Of a stretch of DNA of 64,000 nucleotides, positions 8,670-16,865 are shown one piece after another. The position numbers and the translations under genes are program-made. This DNA is from Rhodobacterales bacterium HKCCE3408. Its GTDB lineage: Bacteria; Pseudomonadota; Alphaproteobacteria; Rhodobacterales; Rhodobacteraceae. The stretch spans positions 1 to 64,000 of the forward strand of contig WVSN01000016.1 of assembly GCA_015689705.1 (NCBI GenBank). The letters run 5' to 3'. Positions within the stretch are counted from its first letter, which is position 1; every line of letters starts with the position of its first letter. The notes under the pieces were generated by a model that was not told the DNA's origin, did no database searches, and saw nothing but the letters and a program-made list of their open reading frames with translations.

Positions 8670-9479
8670 ATGCGGCTGATAAACCGCCATCCGGGACGGG
8701 CGCTCTATGCGGCGCTCGTCGCCCTGCCCTTCGTGCTGGTTGCGATCGCCTATTCCGCCGGATCGGCGGCGCGACTGGCCGAGAACCCGCAGGACCGCAT
8801 CCTGCCCGCGCCATCGCATCTGGCGGCCACCGCGTTCCGCCTGATGACCGAGCCCGACCGCCGTTCAGGCGATCTCCTGTTCTGGACCGATACAGGCGCT
8901 TCACTCTCGCGGCTCGGCATCGGTGTCGGGATCGCGGCACTGATCGGACTGGTCCTCGGCCTCGCCATCGGGCTCGTGCCGCTGGTGCGGGCGGGGCTGC
9001 AAAGCTTCGTCTCGGTCGTCTCGATGATCCCGCCACTCGCGCTTCTGCCGATCCTGTTCATCACGCTCGGCGTCGGCGAGGCATCGAAGATCGCGCTCAT
9101 CGCCATCGGTATCACGCCGTTCCTGATCCGGGACCTCTCCGCCCGGACACTCGAATTGCCGCAGGAGCAGCTGGTGAAGGCACAGACGCTCGGCGCCTCG
9201 ACACTGTCGATCGCTCTATCGGTCGCCCTGCCCCAGATCCTGCCGCGCCTCATCCAGTCGGTGCGCCTGTCTCTCGGCCCGGCCTGGCTGTTCCTGATCG
9301 CGGCCGAAGCCGTCGCGTCGGACAGCGGCCTCGGCTACCGCATCTTCCTCGTCCGCCGGTTCCTCGCGATGGACGTGATCCTGACCTACGTCGCCTGGAT
9401 CACGCTTCTTGCCGTGGTCATCGACTTTCTTCTCGCCACGCTGTCGCGGCGGCTTTTCCCATGGGCCGAGACGCGATGA
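8670..9479 (+). CDS. ABC transporter permease, NitT/TauT (SsuC-like) type, guanidine operon
   Basis: Inner-membrane permease of 269 residues with six predicted hydrophobic segments, the first at about residues 10-30. The cytoplasmic coupling motif EASKIALIAIGITPFLIRD and the EQLVKAQTLGAS block match the BPD_transp_1 family of the SsuC/TauC type. It follows the binding-protein gene by 27 bases and overlaps the ATPase gene by 4 bases, giving a complete importer. Substrate by context: guanidinium. Confidence 0.88.
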   Translation: MRLINRHPGRALYAALVALPFVLVAIAYSAGSAARLAENPQDRILPAPSHLAATAFRLMTEPDRRSGDLLFWTDTGASLSRLGIGVGIAALIGLVLGLAIGLVPLVRAGLQSFVSVVSMIPPLALLPILFITLGVGEASKIALIAIGITPFLIRDLSARTLELPQEQLVKAQTLGASTLSIALSVALPQILPRLIQSVRLSLGPAWLFLIAAEAVASDSGLGYRIFLVRRFLAMDVILTYVAWITLLAVVIDFLLATLSRRLFPWAETR

Positions 9480-10282
9480 GCTTCGTTTCCGTCGAAGACT
9501 TGTTCCAGAGCTACGGGAAACGCCCGATCCTCGAGCGCGTGGCCTTCACGGCGGAGGAAGGCGAATTCGTCTCCATCGTCGGCGCATCGGGCTGCGGGAA
9601 GTCGACGTTCCTGCGCCTGCTTCTGGACCAGGAACGCCCGACGCGCGGCCGGATTATGGTTGACGGGATGCCGCTGACCGGTGAACCGAACCGGAGCCGC
9701 GGCATCGTCTTCCAGCGCTACTCGGTCTTTCCGCACATGACCGTGCGCGACAACATCGTCGCCGCCGAAGGGCTGTCGCGGCCGCTTGGCCGACTCTTCG
9801 GGGCCGTGAAGCGGGCGGCGCGAGAGAGGGCGCAGACGACGCTCGACCATATCGGCCTCGGCCATGTCGCCGACCAGTATCCGGCCAGCCTGTCCGGCGG
9901 GATGCAGCAGCGCCTCGCCATCGCCCAGGCGCTGGCCGCGAAGCCGCGCATCCTGCTGCTGGACGAGCCGTTCGGCGCACTCGACCCCGGCACGCGGGAG
10001 CGGATGCACGTCTTTCTTCAGGAACTACGCGCCGAGACGAAGATGACCGTCTTCATGGTCACCCACGACTTGCCCGAGGCGTTCAAGCTCGGCGACCGGG
10101 TGCTCGTCTTCGACAAGGTGCGGTGGGATCCGACCGACCCCGAGGCCTACGGCGCCACGATCACGTACGACTTCGATGCCCGAGATGGCGGCATCCCCTA
10201 CCAGACGCCCATATCTATGCAGGAAGAGGACACCCATGGATTTCATGGATCACAGGCGCAGCCGGTCGCATCGCCCGGCTGA
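9476..10282 (+). CDS. ABC transporter ATP-binding protein, NitT/TauT type, guanidine operon
   Basis: Cytoplasmic ATPase (268 residues) of the importer. Walker A GASGCGKST at residues 36-44, signature LSGGMQQR at 139-146 and Walker B ILLLDEP at 159-165 are all intact. The ATG at 9476 overlaps the permease stop (ATGA). The C-terminal tail is longer than in SsuB/TauB and its last 47 bases overlap the start of the hydrolase gene in another frame; the tail, which includes the sequence QEEDTHGFHGS, is encoded over the hydrolase ribosome-binding site and first codons. This ties translation of the hydrolase to that of the ATPase. Confidence 0.88.
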   Translation: MSFVSVEDLFQSYGKRPILERVAFTAEEGEFVSIVGASGCGKSTFLRLLLDQERPTRGRIMVDGMPLTGEPNRSRGIVFQRYSVFPHMTVRDNIVAAEGLSRPLGRLFGAVKRAARERAQTTLDHIGLGHVADQYPASLSGGMQQRLAIAQALAAKPRILLLDEPFGALDPGTRERMHVFLQELRAETKMTVFMVTHDLPEAFKLGDRVLVFDKVRWDPTDPEAYGATITYDFDARDGGIPYQTPISMQEEDTHGFHGSQAQPVASPG

Positions 10283-11480
10283 CGGCCCGCCGCGCGACCG
10301 CCGGTTCCACCATCCCGACCTGTCGAGGCTTCAGGGCTGGAAGTCCATGCGAGCCGAGGCCGACATCCCCGAAGGCCGGTGGGACGAGGAGCGCCGATGG
10401 GCGCTGCGCATGGGACTGACGGGCGCCGACTCGATCGAGGACAAGTCGATTCCGACCTTCGCGCGGGGCGAGCTGCCGCATTACGCCGGGATCAACACCT
10501 TCCTGAAGGCGCCCTATGCCGAGGACGTCACCGAGGTGAAGAACTACGACGCGACCGTCCTCGGCATCCCGTTCGACGGCGGCACGACCTATCGCCCCGG
10601 CACGCGGTTCGGGCCGCAGGGCGTGCGCAAGATCTCCGCGCTTTACACGCCCTACAACTACGAGATGGCGATCGACCTGCGCGAGCAGATGACGCTGTGC
10701 GACGCGGGCGACGTGTTCACCATTCCGGCGAATATCGAGAAGAGCTTCGACCAGATCAGCCGGGCGGTGTCCCACGTGTTCTCCTCCGGCTCTTTCCCGG
10801 TCATGATCGGCGGCGACCATTCGATCGGCTTCCCGTGCGTGCGCGGGATCGCCGAGTGTACCTCGAAGACCATCGGCATCGTCCACTTCGACCGCCATGC
10901 CGACATCCAGGAGAAGGACCTGGACGAGCGGATGCACACGACCCCGTGGTTCCACTCGACGAACCTGCCGAACGTGCCGGCGAAGAACCTCGTCCAGGTC
11001 GGGATTGGCGGCTGGCAGGTTCCGCGGGAGGCGGTGAAGGTCGCGCGGGAGCGCGAGACCAACATCATCACCATGTCAGACATGGAGCGCATGGGCATCG
11101 ACAAGACGGCCGAGATGGCGCTCGAGATGGCGTGGGACGGGGCGGACATGGTCTACATGTCCTTTGACATCGACAGCATCGAATGCGGCTTCGTGCCCGG
11201 CACCGGATGGCCCGAACCGGGCGGGTTCCTGCCGCGCGAGGCGCTGGCGCTGGCATCGAAAGTCGCGGCGGAGGGGCTGTGCGGGATGGAGCTCGTCGAG
11301 GTCTCGCCGCCGTACGATACGTCGGACATCACCGCGCTCATGGGCACGCGGGTCATCGTGGACGTCCTCGGCTCGATGGTCGCGGCCGGCAAGATGGGCG
11401 CGCACAAGCGACACATCGACAAGCCTGTCTCCATTCCGCACGGCGAATTCGAGGGGAGGCGCTGGTCCAATGCCCCATGA
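10236..11480 (+). CDS. gdmH: Guanidine hydrolase of the ureohydrolase (arginase/agmatinase) superfamily, GdmH type
   Basis: Cytoplasmic metallohydrolase (414 residues) expected to split guanidine into urea and ammonia. Metal-binding motifs of the superfamily are all present: GGDHS at 192-196, DRHAD at 219-223 (DxHxD pattern) and SFDID at 309-313. Features of the GdmH branch are the N-terminal extension of about 100 residues before the fold (YDATVLGIPFDGG at 104-116) and the PGTGWPEPGGFLPREA block at 321-336, where agmatinases have a shorter GTGTPE motif. The ATG at 10236 follows AGGAAGAGGA by five bases. GdmH enzymes characterised in cyanobacteria need nickel. The riboswitch upstream strongly supports guanidine over agmatine as substrate. 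Confidence 0.9.
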   Translation: MDFMDHRRSRSHRPADGPPRDRRFHHPDLSRLQGWKSMRAEADIPEGRWDEERRWALRMGLTGADSIEDKSIPTFARGELPHYAGINTFLKAPYAEDVTEVKNYDATVLGIPFDGGTTYRPGTRFGPQGVRKISALYTPYNYEMAIDLREQMTLCDAGDVFTIPANIEKSFDQISRAVSHVFSSGSFPVMIGGDHSIGFPCVRGIAECTSKTIGIVHFDRHADIQEKDLDERMHTTPWFHSTNLPNVPAKNLVQVGIGGWQVPREAVKVARERETNIITMSDMERMGIDKTAEMALEMAWDGADMVYMSFDIDSIECGFVPGTGWPEPGGFLPREALALASKVAAEGLCGMELVEVSPPYDTSDITALMGTRVIVDVLGSMVAAGKMGAHKRHIDKPVSIPHGEFEGRRWSNAP

Positions 11481-11883
11481 TCACCCGAGCCACGGCCACA
11501 ATCATCATCATGCGGACCATCTGCACAGCCACATGTCGCCCGAGGACGACGCCGAGGCGCTTCAGGTCCTGACGGAGCAGTTCATCGACGGCTTCGTCTC
11601 CGCCCGCGACAAGGCCGCCTACCTGCACCTGGCCGGGGTTCCGTTCGAACGTCCGGGCGTCGCCGGCGCGGGCGAACTGAAGCTCGTCGACGTGAAGCTG
11701 ACGACGGATTGGCAGGTGGGCACCGCGTCTCCCGCCTTCGGCACGCGGGAACTCAGCTACCTGTCCTATCCCGGTCCGATGATCCGTGACCGGACGAACA
11801 TGGCGCTCGTCTACGTCTCGGCCGATGAACGCTACGACCACGACATCCGCGATTTCCTAGTAGAAAAGGGGGACCACCCATGA
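11470..11883 (+). CDS. Histidine-rich small protein, putative nickel-handling partner of the guanidine hydrolase
   Basis: 137 residues, cytoplasmic (no signal peptide or membrane segment). Ten of the first 22 residues are histidine, including HNHHH at 10-14, followed by a compact, acidic domain of about 110 residues that I cannot assign to a known family. The ATG lies inside the end of the hydrolase gene (11-base overlap) after GAGGGGAGG, so both proteins are made together. His-rich heads are known in nickel chaperones such as HypB, SlyD and UreE, and the related hydrolase from cyanobacteria needs HypA/HypB-type helpers. A role in nickel storage or delivery is inference from this. Confidence 0.8.
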   Translation: MPHDHPSHGHNHHHADHLHSHMSPEDDAEALQVLTEQFIDGFVSARDKAAYLHLAGVPFERPGVAGAGELKLVDVKLTTDWQVGTASPAFGTRELSYLSYPGPMIRDRTNMALVYVSADERYDHDIRDFLVEKGDHP

Positions 11884-12071
11884 TCCGCATCGCAACCACT
11901 CTGGCCGCTATCCTCGGCGCATCGGCGGCCGCCGCGCACGAGGCCGGCGGCCTTGCGCACGCGCACCCGCATGGCGCGATGACGCTTGTCGCGATCGCTG
12001 CGCTCGGTGCGCTATGGGCAGGGCTCGCCATCCACCGGATGGTGCGCGAACGCATTCGCCGCGACGACTAA
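11880..12071 (+). CDS. Small histidine-containing membrane protein of the guanidine operon
   Basis: 63 residues, coupled to the previous gene by an ATGA overlap. The N-terminus looks like a signal peptide or membrane segment ending near AAAAHEAGG; a short His-rich stretch (HEAGGLAHAHPHG, residues 20-32) follows, then a second hydrophobic segment at about 33-51 and a basic tail RERIRRDD. The layout would place the histidines outside the membrane. It resembles short metal-uptake accessory proteins of the CbtB/HupE kind only in general pattern. Possible periplasmic nickel capture; function not known. Confidence 0.65.
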   Translation: MIRIATTLAAILGASAAAAHEAGGLAHAHPHGAMTLVAIAALGALWAGLAIHRMVRERIRRDD

Positions 12072-12655
12072 CGGTCGTGAATGCCGCGGCCGGAGAGGAT
12101 CCGGTCGCGGTGCTTCGCGATCCGCGCGATCCGGGTCCCGGATTGCTTGGCCTGCCCGATCTGGAGCGCGTAGCCGCGCTTTCTGCCCGGCGTGAGAGCA
12201 TCAAATGCGGCGGCCAGATCGGGGTCTGCATCGAGCGCCTCGACCAGTTCGTCCGGCAGGTCGATGTCGTCCTTCGGCAGATCGACAGTCTTGCCATCGG
12301 CTTCGTTCCGGACAGCTTCGGCGATTAAATGATCCAGGGCGGGCTTCGCAGCCGCGACGGCGTCGACCGATGTCAGCCGGACAACCCGTGACGACCGCGA
12401 GTTCGGGCCGGGCATCTCCAGTAATCCATCCGAATCATGTAGAAGAATACCCTTGAAGAAGCCGATCGCGGCGTGGTCCTTGAAGCCCCACAGGATCGCG
12501 ACGTTGCCGCCATGCGCGGTGTAGACCGGCGAGGACCATTTCCAGACTTCCTCGACCGGGTGCGCAATCAGGATAGCGCGGAGCGCAGCGAGTTCTGCCG
12601 ACCAGGTCTGCGACTCTGCGAAGAACGCTTCGATCTTGTCAGACGGTCTGGCCAT
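12068..12655 (-). CDS. YdeI/OmpD-associated family protein (DUF1801 fold)
   Basis: Cytoplasmic protein of 195 residues. The N-terminal part contains the DUF1801 pattern (LRAILIAHPVEEVWKWSSPVYTAHGGNVAILWGFKDHAAIGFFKG split across residues 25-70), and the C-terminal half has the YdeI-type helical tail with LPKDDIDLPDELVEAL and the lysine/arginine-rich segment PGRKRGYALQIGQAK. It is convergent with the guanidine operon and overlaps its last four bases. Members of the family have no settled biochemical role; some are linked to polymyxin or peptide resistance. Unlikely to belong to the guanidine system. Confidence 0.85.
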   Translation of the reverse strand: MARPSDKIEAFFAESQTWSAELAALRAILIAHPVEEVWKWSSPVYTAHGGNVAILWGFKDHAAIGFFKGILLHDSDGLLEMPGPNSRSSRVVRLTSVDAVAAAKPALDHLIAEAVRNEADGKTVDLPKDDIDLPDELVEALDADPDLAAAFDALTPGRKRGYALQIGQAKQSGTRIARIAKHRDRILSGRGIHDR

Positions 12656-12694
12656 GACCGGACCTTGCGCCGTGAAGCGCCGGTCGGCAAGCGC

Positions 12695-13492
12695 TCAGGC
12701 GAACGCAACGGAGACCGAACCGAACGGCCCGAAGTCGGCTTCGATCCTGGTGCCCGACGGACATTCGACCGGCGCGATGAAAGACCCTGACAGTACCACC
12801 TGACCCGCTTCGATCCTCTGGCCATAGGTTCCCATACGCCGCGCAAGCCAGACGATTCCTTCGACCGGGTCGTTCAGGACCGCTGCGCCGAGGCCGGTCG
12901 CCTCCACAATTCCATTCTTATACAGGATTGCGCCAGTCCAGCGCAGATCGACATCGCGCGGATCATGCCGTTCGGCCCCGAGAACGATCCCGGCGTTGGC
13001 TGCATTGTCGGATACCGTATCCACGATCCGCCGCGGTTGCCCCGTCTCGGGATCCTTCCGCAGGATGCGCGTATCGAGAATTTCGAGCGACGGCGCGACG
13101 GCCTCGGTCGCCGCCAGCACGTCGGCCCGCGTGACATCACCGGAAAGCGGCGCCTTCATTACGAAGGCGATCTCGGCTTCGATCCTCGGCTGAATGAACC
13201 GGCCCGCGGGCACCACCGCACCGCTTTCGAACAGCATGTCGTCGTAGAGCACGCCCGAATCCGGCGTGTCGATTCCAAGCGCGTCCTGCATCACCTTCGA
13301 GGTCAGGCCGATCTTCCAGCCGATGATGCGCTGTCCCCCGGCAAGCTTCCGCGTCATCAGCGCGGCCTGGATCGCGTAGGCGTCGTCGAGCGTCATCGCC
13401 GGATGCTTCAGCGAGAGCAGACCGATCTGCCGGCCCGCCGCCTCTGCCGCCAGGAGCGCTTCGGCCACCGCTTCGATCTCGTCTCCGGTCAT
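12695..13492 (-). CDS. hpaH: 2-oxo-hept-4-ene-1,7-dioate hydratase
   Basis: Cytoplasmic enzyme (265 residues) of the homoprotocatechuate meta-cleavage pathway that adds water to 2-oxo-hept-4-ene-1,7-dioate. The fumarylacetoacetase-like fold is seen with WKIGLTSKVMQ (near 55), PRIEAEIAFVMK (near 105) and VLNDPVEGIVWLARRM (near 206). The ATG at 13492 overlaps the stop of hpaG (ATGA). It is the last gene of the cluster; the aldolase HpaI, which would take its product, is not adjacent. Confidence 0.9.
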   Translation of the reverse strand: MTGDEIEAVAEALLAAEAAGRQIGLLSLKHPAMTLDDAYAIQAALMTRKLAGGQRIIGWKIGLTSKVMQDALGIDTPDSGVLYDDMLFESGAVVPAGRFIQPRIEAEIAFVMKAPLSGDVTRADVLAATEAVAPSLEILDTRILRKDPETGQPRRIVDTVSDNAANAGIVLGAERHDPRDVDLRWTGAILYKNGIVEATGLGAAVLNDPVEGIVWLARRMGTYGQRIEAGQVVLSGSFIAPVECPSGTRIEADFGPFGSVSVAFA

Positions 13493-14343
13493 TCGTCCGC
13501 CACGCCGTTTCGCAGTATGCCGATGCCCTGGGCCTCGACCTCGATGACGTCGCCGGGCTTCAGCCAGATCGGCGGATCGAACCGCGCGCCCGCACCGGTC
13601 GGTGTTCCGCACACGATCACGTCGCCGGGCACGAGCGTCGTGAAGGTCGAGACGTAGCCGATGATATACCGGAAATCGAAAACCATACGCGACGTCCGAT
13701 CCTGCTGGCGGACCTCGCCGTTCACCCGCGTTTCGAGCGCGACATCGTCGAGCTGAGCGGCATAGTGGAACGGGACGAGCCAGGGCCCCATGGACCCGGA
13801 CCGGTCCCAGTTCTTGCCCTGCGTTACATTGAACTTCGCATGCCGGACCCAGTCGCGGATCGTGCCTTCATTGCAGAGAGTAAGCGCTGCGATGTGGTCG
13901 TAGGCTGCCTCACGCGGGATGCGCCGGCCGCCCTTGCCAATCACGATCGCGATCTCACCTTCGTAGTCGAGCTGCGGACTTTCCGGCGGACGGATCAGCG
14001 GCTGGCCGTGGCCGGTAAAGCTGCGCGGAAAGCGTATGAACAGGGACGGATAGGGCGGCGCGTCCTGCCCGTCCTTGTATTCGGCGTTCCGGTCCGGGAA
14101 ATTCACGCCGACGCAGATGATCTTCTCGGAACGCTGCATCGGCGGCTCGAACGTCACCGCGTCGAGCGGATGGGTCTCGCTGCGCGCCTCGACTTCGTCC
14201 CAGGCACGCGCGAAACCATCTGCGGCGACGACATCATCGAGCGCCGGCCAGTCGGGAAAGATATCATCGACAGCCGAGAACCCGTGCTCCGTCACGCCGC
14301 CCCACAAGCGACGTCCGTTCGCGGTGACGGTCGCGAACCTCAT
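13489..14343 (-). CDS. hpaG: Fumarylacetoacetate hydrolase family isomerase/decarboxylase, HpaG-like
   Basis: 284-residue cytoplasmic FAH-fold enzyme, expected to decarboxylate and isomerise 5-oxopent-3-ene-1,2,5-tricarboxylate in homoprotocatechuate breakdown. The metal site residues are in DYEGEIAIVIGKGGR (near residue 125) with conserved ICVGVNF and MGPWLVP blocks. E. coli HpaG is a fused two-domain protein of about 430 residues; this one has a single FAH domain preceded by a short N-terminal region, so it is either a one-domain form or needs a second partner. Coupled by 4-base overlaps to both neighbours. A longer upstream reading exists but the ATG at 14343 fits the overlap with hpaD. 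Confidence 0.85.
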   Translation of the reverse strand: MRFATVTANGRRLWGGVTEHGFSAVDDIFPDWPALDDVVAADGFARAWDEVEARSETHPLDAVTFEPPMQRSEKIICVGVNFPDRNAEYKDGQDAPPYPSLFIRFPRSFTGHGQPLIRPPESPQLDYEGEIAIVIGKGGRRIPREAAYDHIAALTLCNEGTIRDWVRHAKFNVTQGKNWDRSGSMGPWLVPFHYAAQLDDVALETRVNGEVRQQDRTSRMVFDFRYIIGYVSTFTTLVPGDVIVCGTPTGAGARFDPPIWLKPGDVIEVEAQGIGILRNGVADE

Positions 14344-15320
14344 GGTGCGATGATCGGCGAGGCGCCGAGCGACGAGGCTTCGGGCGTCACGCCCTCGAAT
14401 ATCATCCCCTCTTCGAACCAGCTTCGCGGCGCCGGCGCGCCCCAGAGCGTCTGCCGTTGCGGGTCCTTCAGGTCCCACCGGATCGGTTCAAGGTCCGGAT
14501 CGACGGTCTGGTAGTCGGAACAGTAAATCTCTGTCCGGAAGCCGTCAGGGTCGCGGATGTAAAGGAAGAACGCGTTCGAAATGCCATGCCGCCCGGGCCC
14601 GCGCTCGATATTTGCGAGGTACCCTGTGGTCGACATCAGGTCGAGGAGATCGATGATGTTGAGCGGCGTCGGCACCCAGAACGCGGTGTGATGCAGGCGG
14701 GGCCCGATGCCGTTGGTGAAGGCGATATCGTGGATGCCTCCCTTGCGGTGGGTCCACGCTGCCCAGAGCCGGCCGGATTCCGAGTCCTCGGTGTATTCGG
14801 TCACCCGGAACCCGAGTTCGCCCCAGAAGGCCACCGCCTTGTCGACGTCGCTGCAAAAGACGTTGAAATGGTCGATTCGCAGCGGTTTGACGCCCTTGTA
14901 GAGCGCATATTTCTGGTGGATCGGCGGCAGGCGATCCATCTTGTAGTAGAACTCGACCGGCATCCCGAAGCAGTCGGTCGAGGCCAGAGTGCGCCCCTGG
15001 TAGGCCCGCTCGACCCATGCGGTCGGCAGGCCTTTGGACCGGAACCACGCCTCGGCCTTGTCCAGCTGGTCCTCGTCGAAGACCTTGAACGAAAGCGCCT
15101 TCACGTCCGCCGCAGGCGCCGCTTCGAGCACGAGGCAGTGATGCCCGCGTTCCTCCATCGCCCGCAGGTAGATCCTCGACGAATCCTCGTCGGTCACCTG
15201 AAGTCCGAGCATATCGACATAGAACGCACGCGCAGCGGCGAGATCGGTGACCGCATAGTGGATGTGGCTCAGCCGGATCGTGTTGAACGGCGGGTAGAGT
15301 GTGGGTGCGGGAACGGGCAT
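14340..15320 (-). CDS. hpaD: 3,4-dihydroxyphenylacetate (homoprotocatechuate) 2,3-dioxygenase, VOC type
   Basis: Extradiol ring-cleavage dioxygenase (326 residues) with two vicinal-oxygen-chelate domains (about 14-125 and 146-270). The metal ligands are visible as His151 (RIDHFNVF), His210 or 211 (PRLHHTAF) and Glu264 (FRTEIYC). It resembles the Fe/Mn homoprotocatechuate dioxygenases of Brevibacterium and Arthrobacter rather than the unrelated LigB-type HpaD of E. coli. The product is 5-carboxymethyl-2-hydroxymuconate semialdehyde, the substrate of the upstream dehydrogenase gene. 33 bases separate it from hpaE. Confidence 0.9.
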   Translation of the reverse strand: MPVPAPTLYPPFNTIRLSHIHYAVTDLAAARAFYVDMLGLQVTDEDSSRIYLRAMEERGHHCLVLEAAPAADVKALSFKVFDEDQLDKAEAWFRSKGLPTAWVERAYQGRTLASTDCFGMPVEFYYKMDRLPPIHQKYALYKGVKPLRIDHFNVFCSDVDKAVAFWGELGFRVTEYTEDSESGRLWAAWTHRKGGIHDIAFTNGIGPRLHHTAFWVPTPLNIIDLLDLMSTTGYLANIERGPGRHGISNAFFLYIRDPDGFRTEIYCSDYQTVDPDLEPIRWDLKDPQRQTLWGAPAPRSWFEEGMIFEGVTPEASSLGASPIIAP

Positions 15321-15353
15321 CGCGAGTGTCCTGTCGTAACTGTCCTGAGGCGC

Positions 15354-16865
15354 CTAACCGCCAAGCTTCGGTATTTTGTGCGTGCCTCGGGGGAAGCAGA
15401 CGTTGACCGTCTCCATGTAGAAGTCGAACGACCAATCGCCTCCGTCGCGTCCGATGCCGCTCGATTTCACGCCTCCGAAGGGCGTCGGCAGATGGCGAAC
15501 ATTCTCGGAATTCACCCACATCATCCCCGCCTCCAGCGCGTCGGTCATCCGGATCGCGCGCTCCAGATCGCTGGTCCAGAGATAGGCTGTGAGACCATAA
15601 TCGACGTCGTTTGCAAGCGCGACGGCCTCGGCCTCGTCGCCGAAGGGGATCGCCGTTAGGACAGGGCCGAAGATCTCCTCCTGTGCGATCGCCATGTCGT
15701 TGCGCGCACCAGTGAAAAGCGTCGGTCGGACGAAGCAGCCGGTGTCGCCGACCCGCCTTCCACCCGCGGCTACCGTCGCACCTTCGACTGTCGCAGTGGC
15801 GAAATACCCCATCACCTTGTCGAAATGCTCGGGGTGGATCAGCGGTCCGACGACGGTTTCGGGGTCGAGCGGATGGCCGACCTTGATCCGGTCGGCGACC
15901 TCGGCAACACGGCGGGTGACCTCGTCATAGATAGATTCTTGCACAAGAAGTCGCGAAGACGAGGTGCAGCGTTCGCCGTTCAGCGAATAGATCATGAAGG
16001 TCGCGGCATCGACGGCGCGGTCGAGGTCGGCATCGTCAAAGATGATGACCGGGTTCTTTCCGCCAAGCTCGAAATGCACGCGCTTCAGTGTTTTCGCGCC
16101 TTGCGCCTGAATCAGCGACCCCGTACGGCTTTCGCCGACAAAGGCGATCGCACGGATGTCCGGGTGTTCGGTCAGGCGCTTTCCGGCATCTTCGCCGAAC
16201 CCGTGCACGGTGTTCAGCACGCCAGGCGGAAGCCCTGCACTTTCGGCGATCTCGACCAGCAGCTTCGCCGTCATCGGAGAGAACTCGGCCGGTTTGTGGA
16301 CGACCGTGCATCCGGCCGCCAGCGCCGGCGCGATCTTCCACGTCGACAGCATGAACGGCGTGTTCCATGGCGTGATTACCCCCACCGGCCCGATCGGGCG
16401 GCGCGAGGTCACGTTCATCTGCGTCGCGGTGCGGATCGCCTGTCCGTCCTCGGCCCCCGGCGCCTGGTCGGCGAAGTAGCGGAAGTTCTCTGCCCCGCGC
16501 AGCGCGGCCTTGGACATGAAACGCAGCGCCTGACCGGTATCCATGCATTCGGTGAACGCTATCTCCTCCGCCCGAGCTTCGATCGCCTCGGCCACGCGGA
16601 TCAGAATCTTGCGCCGCTCGGCGCCCGGCGTCTTCGACCACGCCGGGAAGGCCGCCTTCGCCGCGGCGACGGCGCGGTCCATATCCGCTTCAGCCCCGCG
16701 CGCGACCGTCGCCAGCACGGACAGGTCGACCGGAGAGATGGTGTCGAAGGTCGCACCCGAGGCCGATGGAACGGACTGCCCGCCGATATGATGATTCACG
16801 CCCTCCTCGCGGAAGCGGGCCATGTAGTCCATTGCCCGGGCGATATTCGTGTCGATGGCGCTCAT
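15354..16865 (-). CDS. hpaE: 5-carboxymethyl-2-hydroxymuconate semialdehyde dehydrogenase
   Basis: NAD-dependent aldehyde dehydrogenase (503 residues) that oxidises the ring-cleavage product of HpaD. Conserved blocks: GVITPWNTPFMLSTWK, the catalytic Glu region HFELGGKNPVI, and the nucleophilic Cys in NGERCTSSSR (near residue 305). The C-terminal half ends with WVNSENVRHLPTPFGGVKSSG split across 460-480, typical of HpaE. The ATG at 16865 overlaps the hpaF stop (ATGA). Context in the hpa cluster makes the substrate assignment strong. Confidence 0.92.
   Translation of the reverse strand: MSAIDTNIARAMDYMARFREEGVNHHIGGQSVPSASGATFDTISPVDLSVLATVARGAEADMDRAVAAAKAAFPAWSKTPGAERRKILIRVAEAIEARAEEIAFTECMDTGQALRFMSKAALRGAENFRYFADQAPGAEDGQAIRTATQMNVTSRRPIGPVGVITPWNTPFMLSTWKIAPALAAGCTVVHKPAEFSPMTAKLLVEIAESAGLPPGVLNTVHGFGEDAGKRLTEHPDIRAIAFVGESRTGSLIQAQGAKTLKRVHFELGGKNPVIIFDDADLDRAVDAATFMIYSLNGERCTSSSRLLVQESIYDEVTRRVAEVADRIKVGHPLDPETVVGPLIHPEHFDKVMGYFATATVEGATVAAGGRRVGDTGCFVRPTLFTGARNDMAIAQEEIFGPVLTAIPFGDEAEAVALANDVDYGLTAYLWTSDLERAIRMTDALEAGMMWVNSENVRHLPTPFGGVKSSGIGRDGGDWSFDFYMETVNVCFPRGTHKIPKLGG

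Noticed and set aside
7509-8819. Minus-strand open frame of about 430 codons opposite the binding-protein gene
   Set aside because: The opposite strand encodes a binding protein with signal peptide and ribosome-binding site; the minus frame has Arg/His-rich, family-free sequence.
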